Shown here: piece by piece, positions 19,701 through 29,521 of the stretch
Layout of the letters: each line of letters opens with the position of its first letter
How positions within the stretch are numbered: position 1 is the first letter of the stretch
Assembly: GCA_003117195.1 (NCBI GenBank)
Contig: BDSI01000121.1
Coordinates: forward strand, 307,696 to 371,695
Source: Eudorina sp. 2006-703-Eu-15
Taxonomy: Eukaryota > Chlorophyta > Chlorophyceae > Chlamydomonadales > Volvocaceae
Length of the DNA stretch: 64,000 nucleotides
Direction of reading: 5' to 3'
Program-made: the position numbers and the translations under genes
Notes under the pieces: generated by a model
What the model was told of the DNA's origin: nothing
The model's input: the letters and a program-made list of their open reading frames with translations, nothing else
Database searches by the model: none

Positions 19701-22628
19701 GCGGCTCTGCCACTCACTGGCGCCATACCAACAATTATAAACGGCCTACGACCCTTCCCCCATGCCACGGCCCGGGCCCGCTCAGCAATTGATGCCTGTA
19801 CAACCATAGGTGTGGTGGTGTCAGCCCGCAACACCACAGGACACCTAGAAGCCTGCCTCCTCACACCTCTGGCGGTGATGATATGGACCGAACTGGATCT
19901 CTGTAGCAACTTCATACCAACCGACAAAATAACGTGCGGAGGACCCCCCGGCACCACCGCAGACACCACGATCAGTGGGACCAACACCACACCGAACCTC
20001 GGCAACACCATAACATGGCCACCCACGGGACACCCTCGCGGCCAAACCACGCGCGAACCATACCATGAAAAACAGAAGGCTCAGATGTGCATGGTGCACG
20101 CCATCAACAACCTGATGGGCGACCCATGCATTGACCCCGGGCATGTACTAGGATACTGCCGTGCAATGTACGCGCACCTCGTGGAGACACGGAAAACAGG
20201 CGTGGCAAATCTATGGAAAGGAGGATTTGACCAACGCACAGGCTTTTTCTCAACGATCGTGCTGAACCACTACCTGCGATACTGCGCTGTCGTACAGAAA
20301 CCGAACGGAGACATCCTCTCCGACCACCACATCGCGACGGTGTCCAGCGGATTCACTCTAGGCCCCAACGACCGACTGGACACTCTGCTTGAACACCTGC
20401 CTCCGCACACGCGCAACTGGGGCTTCACGGTGCACCTTGAAAACCCATCCCACGCAATCGCCGTCCGGTACCACCAAGGGGCCTGGTACGTGATCGACTC
20501 TATGGATTCCGGACCGCAAAGGATCACGACAAGTTGGCCCCGTGGCCGTGGTGCCGTATATTACCTGGAGATGAGACACAATAGCTCCACCGTCCAAACG
20601 CACGTCGAGCTGCGAGAACTCCAGCCACCCGAAATTTGGCGACCGCCACACACAACGGCACCCAACAACGGGCATAACCTTGAGCCGATGCCGCCGGCAA
20701 CGACCCCACCTAACGAAACAGCGGGCCAACATGAGCCGTACAACCCCCCAGGCCGCCAGGCAGACGCGCAGACAGCCAGGGGGACCGCAAACTGCGCCCC
20801 AGCTGACGCCCAAGTGAACGAGAGGGGTAGACGGACCGAAGATGGTAATCCTCCCGAAAGTACCGGTGCACGTCACGACGCCACATACCAACACAGGTCC
20901 AACGCAACACGTGCCCCGCCAGGGGCCCCGACGACGCGAAAGCGAGACCAGCAAGACCAGCAGCGCGAAGAAGCTGGCGCAAACAGAGGCAAACCGCTCA
21001 CGGTCGTAGACCTTCTCCGGCGCAAGGCAAACAAGCGACAGCACCCGGACCCGGACGCGGCTCATGATACCACGGACACGAGCACAACCGCCGCAAAGAC
21101 GGAAAACAACGTCAGTGTGCAACGCGCAAGACCACCTGTCATGCCAGTGCCCGACGAAGGCAACGCGCCCCCGATAGCCACCAGTTCATCCCCCGAGACC
21201 GAACACCGGTACGCCCACATCGTCACACATAACGTACGAGGGCTGGCAACCAACCTTCTCAGTACGATATGCAACCTAAGAACCTGGGATGCAGACATCC
21301 TTGTCCTGACAGAAACGAAAACTGGAAACCGTACAGCGTGGATTAAAGATGCCTTGCGCAGGGAACCGCAGGCCTACCGACTTCACTGCAGCTCTAAACC
21401 GCGTAGTGCCGGAAAGGCGCGGTACTCCGCAGGTGTCGCAGTGGCGATTAGCGGCCGCTACAGTCGCTCAGGAAACGTCACTTATGTCCAGCCGCCGGCC
21501 CCGCTACAAGGTCACCTGTGTCATTGCAAGATCTCAACCCCCATGAGCACGCCCCTCAACATCCTTGGGATCTACTGCCCAGAAGACACCGGGACCCGGA
21601 ATGCCATTTATGCGCATTGCAGAATGGTGCTGAAAACATCAAAGACAAACGGAGAACACGTCGTGCTGGCGGGAGATTTCAACGCGGTCAGAGCGGCAGA
21701 AGAAAGGAGCACCGGCGTACTTGATAGCGCCGACCGGCTACACGCCAAGTTCGTCACGGAAAACGCGCTCAGGCCCGCACCTGAGAATCAACTCCCCCGC
21801 CAGATGTCCTTCGACCAGTGGGTCGACGGACACCGCACACACAGCAGCCGGATAGATGACATTCTGCTGTGCCCCGCAACACAACTCAGCGTAAAACTTA
21901 AAGCCACCGCCTGTACGAATAAAACCCTGGCGTACAGCAGTGTGACCGTGGCTGCCGGCCAGTTCGACCACAGGCCCGTGCACACCCGGCTACCAACTGA
22001 CGAAATCCGCCTGTGGGATGCCAAAACACCCACGCGCGCCACCCAAGAAGCGGCAGACCACGTTAATGCAAAATGGAAAAACGTCATCCTGCCGGTCCCA
22101 CGTGCCACGATCTGTGCAGCACAGACACGAATGGACGCCACACTCACATCCGATATCGCTGCGCTTCACGACTACCTGCATCCCGCAGTCCGCGACATTG
22201 AGGATGGGCTGGCGAAACACGCCGCAGACCCCAACAGCACAACGGCGACACATCTCATGTCGACGCTGCGATCCCTTGAGAGCGTGCAGAGGACCAACGT
22301 GGAAGCTGCGGCCGCGATGCTGCAAGTGACCCTCAATAAAGGGCTTGCCATCCTACTGGAAATGTGCACGCAGAAGCCACCTAACACGGGAAAAATACAC
22401 CCTAAGCGCACAGTCAGCAGATACGTGCAACGTCTGCACCGGGAACATGTGCAGCTCAAACACGAATACGAAGCAGAACTGCGAAACCAGACCTGTTCAG
22501 AGCCTCATCCAGTCGAACACAACGGCGCTACCCTAGGCAAACAGCCGCGGCACACACACCCGCGGACGCAACTCGCTGCCCTGGTGCACGCCTTCGCGAC
22601 ACGATTCGACAAATTGGCACCCAGATAA
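16743..22628 (+). CDS. Retroelement ORF: hydrophobic region, Josephin-like protease, APE endonuclease
   Basis: Open for 1961 codons from the first ATG (16743). Residues 1-870 match nothing I recognise. Residues about 880-985 contain several hydrophobic, possibly membrane-spanning stretches. A papain-like protease resembling the Josephin fold follows: EKQKAQMCMVHAINN with Gln1111 and Cys1116 (the Q-to-C spacing of ataxin-3), then His1237 in HAIAV and Asp1252 in WYVIDS. A Pro/Thr/basic linker leads to an APE nuclease: HNVRGL (H1496), ETK, GDFN (D1645), RIDD and FDHRPV (H1743). The nuclease would nick target DNA for target-primed reverse transcription; the protease could process the polyprotein or remove ubiquitin (inference). 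RT follows in the -1 frame with overlap, so one base has probably been gained or lost near 22545-22625. Confidence 0.85.
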   Translation: MDNIADPIPVSLIKAEPSDLSDRYPRVNVHSERDNEQRWTVKLRDTATQRQHVFAIVRRRRSDLALTSIVRKPMTRSTRSSNNETQVASCWDFTEMNTYNTAWNRSALKALDARRDTMREADTCATDPALTWRNSSECHPSEGCHKADERRPSLPGNIWTWRQNGIASRHLCNLRTQRTCSLIDPIHQARMMPMGPKILWLARGAKILHERCPFSIISTLLDKPQVTQISAFIHDPGIQATGNDTYNRHNGLRTQNISNFLPKPSKRTVSDTHILDDFNMSSLVIPPYFSGRPTLSGHCGVTVRTTRQPTENQLSFLRRNSLVKPPEADAAEKCLKFSAANHLRLSPIAQQASSTLMAYQANMINLTGAYSTELVTYDRFFTYDLAMGPVAGLCLDKGDKTVVPADKNQLIEQIRSRLAAKGIDTTTLQFFMSDRDVRRFSTSGGKGLTATVGIKVPVAQWKAVNDAFSDGGGVSMPLVDLRTSSATVAMQDRRREWPSMDEGLTTLGLMEHTICTSTVELAPYSSQIVDPAQPGDSAGLAGACGRREMQGDSGWRPYSSIYPFRSARTHAHARVSADGIGVHPNVDKQLDLRCESGDGLYEPGLMTTEGRRLCTVQCREMNGVGWLLVGGSARPNADEATRMKYGYEAVPINNETGRETDHVTRGSIMGLATNGSAGPWDGACCNGRTQRMADSNTLLQAGLHSPTERTTDDSCPYHVPRIMDEAPGTTRPLLDRYARGKTYSCDGLKGTQAPEARTHADPSSTQPPAWNRRPGPCIHSRTSKKILVQLPARAACAATPDPTPALQSTIRTNPPTTTRNTLGLIRTVYHRTLRLISYATRHVVTYCATSISYCIAASGMWVLKRCILRATKSTRPLDIRISHIANTGLLATASLGPLAYTAILSPLHETLGLILLTACLIRVLHYLMNTILIPWTLTIANTVTQHLARGLHLTRWLRRNPIASLRITVAAAALTLLCWQLTTAEPAALPLTGAIPTIINGLRPFPHATARARSAIDACTTIGVVVSARNTTGHLEACLLTPLAVMIWTELDLCSNFIPTDKITCGGPPGTTADTTISGTNTTPNLGNTITWPPTGHPRGQTTREPYHEKQKAQMCMVHAINNLMGDPCIDPGHVLGYCRAMYAHLVETRKTGVANLWKGGFDQRTGFFSTIVLNHYLRYCAVVQKPNGDILSDHHIATVSSGFTLGPNDRLDTLLEHLPPHTRNWGFTVHLENPSHAIAVRYHQGAWYVIDSMDSGPQRITTSWPRGRGAVYYLEMRHNSSTVQTHVELRELQPPEIWRPPHTTAPNNGHNLEPMPPATTPPNETAGQHEPYNPPGRQADAQTARGTANCAPADAQVNERGRRTEDGNPPESTGARHDATYQHRSNATRAPPGAPTTRKRDQQDQQREEAGANRGKPLTVVDLLRRKANKRQHPDPDAAHDTTDTSTTAAKTENNVSVQRARPPVMPVPDEGNAPPIATSSSPETEHRYAHIVTHNVRGLATNLLSTICNLRTWDADILVLTETKTGNRTAWIKDALRREPQAYRLHCSSKPRSAGKARYSAGVAVAISGRYSRSGNVTYVQPPAPLQGHLCHCKISTPMSTPLNILGIYCPEDTGTRNAIYAHCRMVLKTSKTNGEHVVLAGDFNAVRAAEERSTGVLDSADRLHAKFVTENALRPAPENQLPRQMSFDQWVDGHRTHSSRIDDILLCPATQLSVKLKATACTNKTLAYSSVTVAAGQFDHRPVHTRLPTDEIRLWDAKTPTRATQEAADHVNAKWKNVILPVPRATICAAQTRMDATLTSDIAALHDYLHPAVRDIEDGLAKHAADPNSTTATHLMSTLRSLESVQRTNVEAAAAMLQVTLNKGLAILLEMCTQKPPNTGKIHPKRTVSRYVQRLHREHVQLKHEYEAELRNQTCSEPHPVEHNGATLGKQPRHTHPRTQLAALVHAFATRFDKLAPR

Positions 22629-24643
22629 GGCAGGCACTGACCATCGAGCGCAAGAAAAACATTGCTGCTGCGAAACGTCGCCGCCAACATCTGGTCGCAA
22701 CTCGCCCACGACGAGCCCACCAAGCCATTTTCAGCAAAGATGAGCTTGAACGAGGGCTGCCCGCGGTAAGACACCCCACCTCGGGCAAAGTTTGCACAGA
22801 ACCCGACTCCATCCTTGATGCCGTACATGAATACTTCAAGATCCAGGCTGCCACGATAGGCACACCGAAAACTGGACAGTACAGACCGGAGGAGGCACCC
22901 AGGACATATCCGTTCCTTCAGGGCACGGCGCCAGACACCTTCCACCTCACCAGCCCGAAGAAGGCCGACGACCACGTCCTGCTGAGCAGCATCGCTGAAC
23001 CTTTTAACTACAGCAGATGCATACAACACTTAGCCCGAAACAAAACGCCGGGACCCGACGGCCTTCCCAACGAACTCCTCAAGGCGCTGCCCGATGCCCT
23101 ACAGGCCACCATCCACGACCTCATGAAAGTTATGTGGGTCAAATCCCACACGCCGAAGGATTGGACAGAGTCTGTCACGGTGCTGCTCCCTAAACCTGGC
23201 GATGGGCTCCTCCTCAAGAACAGGAGACCCATCGCCCTAGCAAATACGCTGTATAAGCTCTGGACCAGCCTCATCACGGTGTCTATCGGAGACGTCGCAC
23301 CGGAGCTGGCCCTGTTTAGCGAGGCCCAAGAAGGCTTCCTTCGGTACAGAAACACAGAGCGGCAAATTCAGAACCTGCTCCACGCAATCGAAGATGCCGG
23401 GCTCACGCGGAATGACCTGTACGTCCTATACGTGGACTTCTCCTCGGCGTTCAACACGATCAACCACGACCTGCTGCTTCAAATCATGTACGACCTTGGG
23501 CTGCCAGACGACCTTATCCGTGTTGTCCGCAACCTCTACAGCCAGGCCCGAACAAGCATCCGGACAGAACATGGTACCACAGCGCCAATCCAAATCGAAA
23601 GAGGCACGGTCCAGGGGGATACACTTTCACCAGTGCTCTTCATCATCTTTCTTGAGCCCCTCCTACGATGGCTCCATGTTGGCGGGCGAGGGCACCAGTA
23701 CGGATGCCTCTCCGACGACCTGAACGCCCGCTATCACTGCAGCTCGGCTGCTTATGCCGACGATCTTGCGGTGCTGACCAACACCACGCGGGACCTGCAG
23801 ACACAGTGCGACAAGATTAGCCTGTACTCCCAGTGGGCGGGTCTACAAGTGAATCACTCGAAATGCGCTGTGACAGGCATCCTGCACCGCAAGGCATGGT
23901 CCGACCGCGGTCTGAATGGACCGACATGCGAACGCACGCTCAAAGCGGCTCTGGATGCGAAAGTCAAAATCAGTGATCGGCCAGTGCCGTACATCTCCCC
24001 CACCGAACCATACAAGTACCTTGGGGTGCTTATAACGATGACTCTCAACTGGAGCGCCCAAATGACTCATGTCTGCGAAGCAGTACGGGATAAGGGAGAC
24101 TTATTACAAGGCTCCATGGCGACGCCAGATCAGTGTATAAGGATTATACAGAGCTGTATCCAAACAGTGGTGACATACAGCTTTCCCACCATGGCGTATA
24201 CTCCAAACGATGTACGACTCCTGGATGCGATGATAGCACGCATCGCCCGCCGCTGTTACGGCCTGCCCTCCAGCTTCCCCACGCGCGCCGTGCTACTACC
24301 AGCCGAGCAATACGGACTGGGGGTAGGATCCCTGCTCCCGATCTATGCGCGCACTGCAACGCGCGCCCTGATTCTCTCCCTAAACGACGAGGGACGGCTC
24401 GGCGTTGTGACAAGAGCCATGCTGGAACTGCAGTGTCAGTTAGCCGCCGACACCAGGATGCACACGCTGAGGCGCGAAAGCAGCTTCTACACGACTCTGA
24501 AGCAACTCACGCTCGCCCGCGACCACGGCATCGTGGTGACCGATAAAGGCAGGCCGTACAACACCTCCTTGAACACACCGCCGTCAATGCCGAGCAGGAA
24601 TCGCGTGAAGAGATTCTGCCGTACAGGCTCTTGCTCCCGCTGA
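22545..24643 (+). pseudogene. LINE-type reverse transcriptase, continuation in -1 frame
   Basis: The frame opens inside the end of the APE ORF and lacks its own early ATG. It has an arginine/lysine-rich linker, NKTPGPDGLPNELLK (RT block 1, near 23040), YVDFSSAFNTINHDLLL (catalytic Asp), GTVQGDTLSP, AYADDLAVL (catalytic DD near 23753), NHSKC and YKYLGV. All core RT residues are present. RT would synthesise cDNA at the nick made by the upstream APE domain. A second frame change near 24545-24600 carries the protein into the next frame, so translation as a single polyprotein needs correction of two one-base shifts. I found no classical slippery heptamer at the first junction. Confidence 0.85.
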
Positions 24644-26564
24644 CAGAGCTGGGTCTTGATATGCACTCACTTATAGATAAGAACACCAAACGGCACCTGA
24701 TCACGACCGCTGAGCTTCAAAAACTCTTCCCCCGGGGTAAGGTGCAGCACCGGCACAAGGTATCGCTGAACAGACTGAGTCTGGCCGTAAGCTCCCAATG
24801 CCCCGACGCCCCACACTCGTGCATGCACGACCCACGCAAATGGACATCCGCGATGCCGCTGGAAGACAGGAAACTCCGTGCGATCCCGGATAACCCGACA
24901 TTCACCGGCCTAAGGCACAAATCGAGCCTCCCGACACCGGTCATAACGCCATCCCTTGACCCGCACGTCAGCCGCAACGCACCAGTTGTGTGGAGTGCGA
25001 CCGCGACAAGGACCCGTCAGAAGGCCACGTCGCCGGCAAATTCACCGGAGTCCGAAGCGTCACCACCGCTGGATATGCCTGCGGAAGCCGAGCGAGTTGG
25101 GTGCAAGCGCAAGAGCTCACTTCGACAAAGGCAACTAGACTTCATCAACAACAACACACATTGTGATAACAAGGCGGTCGGAACAGAAAACGCGGCTATC
25201 CACAGAGTGCAGCTGCACGATCCCACTCCTGAACACCGCACCTCATGCATGGAAACACGGCGAGTCATGGCCGCGCTGCGGCAGGACACACGCAAATGCG
25301 TGCCCAGCCTTGGCACCCTGCAAGGACCAGTCGCACAAGGACCGCGCGCGGCCACCCCCGAACCCAATAACCCGTGAAACACCGTGTATCAGGAGGGCCC
25401 CCAGGCTAGACGAGGAGAAGGGCACAGAATCCCCAAACCCTGTCCTAGCGTACCTCGCCAGCAAAGGGCTTGATGACACGCCAGCGGCGCCCCGCGCTCG
25501 GCGGAGCGATGGCGCCGAGGACGCCGCTCTAATGACTACTGTAGAGGTGGAACTCGGCGACGAGCCGCGAACATCCGGACCGTACATAGTGTCGCCAGCA
25601 CCGACGCCACATCAGGAGCATCTTATCCCCCAGTGGTGGTGGCCACAGTGGCAAGTCGCTCGGAAGCAGATCCTCCAAAACTGTATTCCCTGGAAGTCTG
25701 GAAAGGGCAAAGCCGAGGACACCACGGGACAGCAGCAATTAGTATACGACCTGTACAATGAAGCGGAGGACATCGCCGAGGTCCTCGCGGGCCCAATCAC
25801 TAAACGAGTCGCACCCACAAGCGCGAGATCCTCCAAGAAGCAGAAAGTCGGGACGGGCAAATCAGCAGTGACACATGAACGGTACTACACAGTCCGATGG
25901 AACGACACAATCATCCCGATGTCAGTTGTCGACGCGTACAAAAGCATGGGGTACGTGCCGACGCAGCTCCTGCCGGTGAAGGTAGGGGCTCTACGGCACC
26001 CGGATGGACCGTTACTTCCGACGGGCGGTGTGGGAACCGTCAGACATCCCCGCGGCACATCTGGAGAGGCTGCCGAGCGGACCAGACGCCCTGGCTAGGT
26101 TTAAGCAGAAACAGCTGCGCAGCGCGGCTCCCCGATTGGTGTACACCAAGCCCCGCGACACCGCCCTCACGAACCAGCAGAGGCAAGGCCGATGGGACCA
26201 GCCACCCCTGGACCACGCACACCGCGCACGACTCATCCGCGCGAACACTACCTTTGAGGCTTCGCCGTGTAACCCGTACACGGACACGCAACCCACGGGG
26301 CGGTACCAGATACAGCTGGGCCGGCGCACAGCTGATGGCAATATGACCGACGACGCAACGGCCTTCGTCTATGACCCAAGAGGGAAATGTGTGGGGACAC
26401 TCAGCATGCAACGCCTTGATACCCTGCGAAAGCGCTATCACCACGCATCGACGGCCTACCCCGAGGTCCACCGAAGCCTCGCGGCCCAGGGCGGCTTTGC
26501 TGAAGACGTCGCGCGAAGATTTGGGTTAGGGTGCTCGCGGAGTGCAAGGTGCAAGTGCAGCTAG
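24560..26564 (+). pseudogene. C-terminal region of the retroelement, several frames
   Basis: Three overlapping plus frames (to 25377, 25163-26098, 26004-26564) look like pieces of one protein separated by single-base shifts. The first continues the RT thumb (EILPYRLLLPLTELGLDMHS). Another frame near 24985-25130 gives a Cys-rich patch with CVECD and YACG. The later parts read YYTVRWNDTIIPMSVV and WEPSDIPAAHL, vaguely like a chromo/SH3 barrel. No RNase H or restriction-like endonuclease motif could be proved. The last frame runs into the right terminal repeat at 26516. Function unassigned. Confidence 0.5.
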
Positions 26565-26897
26565 TGCGCAGAGCATAGGGCAAGGCACGTCACGACGCGT
26601 TTCGGCCTTGCCAGGGCCTCATCAGGTGACTTTAGCTACCGTGCCTAGTGCGCATGCAACCTAGCAACCCCGGAGCCCGTAACCCTCGTTTCACGTGTCG
26701 CGGTAGGGCTTACATTTTCAGGACGTCGGTTGCAGTCGAACGACGTGGGGACGTTGGGTAAGCTTGAACGGTGGGCGATCGGGCGAGATCTGTTGGGACG
26801 GCGTGAGGAGTGGGCGAGGGGCGAAGGTTTTCAGTGGGTTCAAGATCAAAGGAGCGTTCGAGCGACGTACACAAAAACCAAGGTAGTCGGGTCGAGA
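26516..26897 (+). repeat. Right terminal direct repeat (382 bp)
   Basis: Same 382 bp as 16087-16468. The coding frame enters it directly from the left. To the right the sequence changes to an unrelated region. Confidence 0.93.
26583..26646 (-). ncRNA. Hammerhead ribozyme motif, right copy
   Basis: Second copy of the motif at 16154-16217. Predicted cleavage is between 26594 and 26593. Cleavage of a minus-strand transcript at both sites would release a unit of exactly 10429 nt. Confidence 0.87.
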
Positions 26898-27763
26898 GGT
26901 GCGAGGCGTGGGCTGACCCAGATGGGAAAATTATGATCTCACGGGACCCGGAAAGATGAACACCGTTTAAAACGCGCCGGGTCGCAAATATTGCGCGGAT
27001 ATAGCCGATAGCAGGGGCAGGCTGCTGATTGTGCGTATCGGAAGGAATAATAGGGACTTACGTCGCGGACTTGTCTCAGGTGCGGCGGTCGGCGTTGCGG
27101 TGGTCGAGCAGCGCGGTGCTTGGCGGAGTTCCTGTTTACCGGACGTAAAAAATGGGGCGGAATAAAGGATATCTTACACGGGAATGGGAAATATGGAAAA
27201 ATGAAGAGCTGGATTTTCGTGAGCGCAAGGTTTGCGCGGCTGGTGCGAAATGTCGCGGCGGTGGCAAAAATGATCAGACTGCTAGCGTGTGCGCGTGCGG
27301 CGCGCTGGTTGGGTCAGCTGTGGTGTAATTTGCGTAGATCGCGCGGGTGCGAGACTTACGTGGTTTGCTCGGTCTCAGGGGCAGTCTTCGAATGAAGCGG
27401 CCAGGTGCGCGCGCGGTGTGGACTGGGCCGGCGGTCTTGGCGACGGTGTGCAGGAAGTTGTGAGGACCAGATATAATTTTTGGAAAGTTGTGAGAGATGG
27501 TTCATAGTGAGGGGCGGCGGCGTATTTAAGCCCGCGTAAAAGGGAAGGGTGTACGGCGGGGATCCGGTTTCGGAGGGAGGTTTTCGTTTGGATGGTCGAG
27601 GTGTGCCAGGATATGATTTTTTTGACCGTTAATTTCATTTTTCAAGCAGATTTTCGTTCGTCATGGAGTTGGTAGATGACGAGCCGTCATGAGGCGAAAA
27701 ATCGGATTTTGAGGAGGAGCGGATTGGTGGGTAAGCAGTTTTGAATTTTAACAGGCAGGTGAT
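26898..27763. other. Non-coding stretch between the retroelement and the next gene
   Basis: No gene recognised; the sequence is rich in 'gcgcggcggtgg'-type runs. Upstream exons and promoter of the gene at 27.8-29.5 kb may lie here or left of the retroelement. Confidence 0.4.
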
Positions 27764-27858
27764 GTGCGTCATATTGCGGTGAGACAGGAGGGGCCGATAT
27801 GGAAAAACATCGGGTTATTACAGTATTTTGGAGCTAGCCAGCGAACCGCCCGTGATAG

Positions 27859-27891
<33 letters not shown>

Positions 27892-29521
27892 AGATGGACG
27901 TATCGACGCAAGCGAGCTTCAAGCTCTTGTGGCCACAATGGTAGCAGAGGCGTTCAGATCCAGGGCATTTAAGGTCGCACTCATCATCATGACTGTCTTC
28001 ACGGTGATCCTGCTGGGGGCCATGTTCGGTCTCACCTGGGCGGTGGTTTCCGCGCTGAAAGACACACAGGTGGATGGATGGGACGGAGTTGCTTGTACGG
28101 CATGTCGGAGTGACAGATCAATAGCGCTCTAAGGCGATAGATCGATCCCTTGACGACCTTGGCTATCTGCTAACACCTAGACAGAGATTAGGGTTTAGGG
28201 TGTCTCCTCTCAAGCAGCCTCCTCGCAGCATGCAGTCCCTTGCTCATCGCCTGTTTGGTGTTTTTTATTGGTTCCTGCTGGCAGGTCCAAGGCGGTGTGC
28301 TGGTCACCAACGACAGGGCGCAGGCGCCGGTGCTGGTCGCCAACCTGGACCTCACGGTCGCGGGGAGCAATCTGGTCTCCAGGAATTCCTCGTCGGTCCT
28401 CAGCACGTCGACGGTGCAGACGCCGGGCGCCATCACCATTAGGACCCCCTTCCAGAAGCTCATCGCCCTGCAGAACCTCGTGGTACGTACGTACTTACGT
28501 AGGCATCAGAGTCTAGAGAGACGGCAGGGACATGCCTAAGAGACAGCAGATGCATATATGTGATGGCAATAGTGGTATGATTGCATTCTTTGCGGCTTGC
28601 TTCGTTGCCTAAACGTACTGCACGCACGCACTGGAGCCACAACTACCGTACATATGTATGTAGCAGAACGTGCGGGCCATCGTTGCCCCTGTGTATGTAC
28701 GCACTGCTGCCGCCCCGCCGCATGCAGTTCATGACCCCCAGCAACTCGGGATGCAGTTCATGACCCCCAGATACTCCCTGGCCATCCTGGGGATTGCGCG
28801 GGTTTCGGATAAGATGGCGGAGGACGGCTTTGTCGTAAGGGTCCAGACGGCGGCCGGCATTCTGACGCTCCAGAACAGCACCTGGTCGATCTCCAACGTC
28901 GCGGGGCCTCTTCTGGAGGAGGCGAACACGTGGCTGGCAGGCGAGGCGCCGCCGCGGGCTGCTGGAGGAGAACGAGCAGCTCAGCTTCTGTGAGTCGGGA
29001 CCTGCTGCAGGGTAGTCGGGGGCAATGCGTTGTTGCTTGGGCCTTATCTTATGTTGTGCACGTCGTCAATCTAGTCAATCACATGACGATGCGGGCGACC
29101 TCGGCAGGAAAATCCCTCGCTCGCTGCCAGCTGATCAATAAATTACCTTCCATCTGATGTTATGTTCTTTCCTAACACAGATTTCATATGCGAGAATGGG
29201 GATTGCGGCGATGCCCTGCCGTGCGGCCTTCCTGGACTGGATCCGTGCCCAGTGATTCCGGATCCAGGCAGCGGATCTCCTTCTGGCGGCGGCCAGGCTG
29301 GTGGCGATGAAGCCACAGGCTCGCAGTCGTGCTGGCAGACAACAGCAGTGACGTTCTGCAGCGCCGGAATGTTTTCATGTTACGGACTGAATCCCACAAG
29401 CGCTCAGAAAACCCGGTACATGTCGCAGTATGCTTGCACGTCCAACTGCCAAAATGGATGGTACATGGGTATATGGGGAGAGTGCGAAGGCACTGTTGCA
29501 AGGCGTTTCTGCTGCATGTGA
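27764..29521 (+). pseudogene. Unrecognised membrane-anchored, Cys-rich protein gene, probably frameshifted
   Basis: Exon 1 (ends 28069 before GTGGAT) encodes ten alanines, DGRIDASELQALVATM and one transmembrane helix (VALIIMTVFTVILLGAMFGL). Exon 2 (28285-28482) and exon 3 (28667 to 28989) follow in phase 0; they encode a Ser/Thr-rich ectodomain with LTLQNSTWSISN and an N-glycosylation-type NST. Exon 4 (29181-29521) has about 16 cysteines and ends RFCCM. Exon 3 must shift +1 between TWLAGEAPP and LLEENEQLSF to join exon 4 in frame; unshifted it stops at 28992. This suggests a one-base insertion near 28935-28960 or a base error. The 5' end is unresolved: 27764 is a GTG, not an ATG. A 19-bp repeat starting tgcagttcatgac occurs twice near 28722-28770. 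Plausibly a cell-surface or matrix protein (inference); no family assigned. Confidence 0.6.

Larger units (their letters stand above)
16087..26897 (+). mobile_element. Non-LTR-type retroelement with hammerhead-bearing terminal direct repeats
   Basis: A 10.8-kb block bounded by 382-bp direct repeats (16087-16468 and 26516-26897) that looked identical wherever compared. The plus strand between them encodes, in order, an unassigned N-terminal region, hydrophobic segments, a Josephin-like protease, an APE endonuclease, a LINE-type RT and an unassigned C-terminal region. The protein layout fits a LINE and recalls the large single-ORF LINEs described from Chlamydomonas (Dualen/RandI), but long terminal direct repeats are not a LINE feature. 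Each repeat holds a hammerhead ribozyme motif on the minus strand. No target duplication was found. Alternatively, a LINE entered a pair of ribozyme repeats of separate origin. Confidence 0.75.

Noticed and set aside
20358..21122. Long minus-strand frame (254 codons)
   Set aside because: Antisense shadow of the protease/linker region; Cys/Arg/Val-rich with no family signature.
22545..22628. Programmed -1 ribosomal frameshift between APE and RT
   Set aside because: No classical slippery heptamer or clear downstream structure was seen, and other unplanned shifts occur in the same element; kept only as a possibility.
16087..26897. Penelope-like element
   Set aside because: Pseudo-LTRs and hammerheads fit, but the endonuclease is APE-type, no GIY-YIG motif was found, and the RT looks LINE-like.
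16087..26897. Ordinary LTR retrotransposon
   Set aside because: No aspartic protease, integrase, primer-binding site or polypurine tract; repeats lack TG...CA ends and no target duplication.
28187..28201. Telomere-like TTTAGGG sequence
   Set aside because: A single partial copy inside an intron of the membrane-protein gene; no array.
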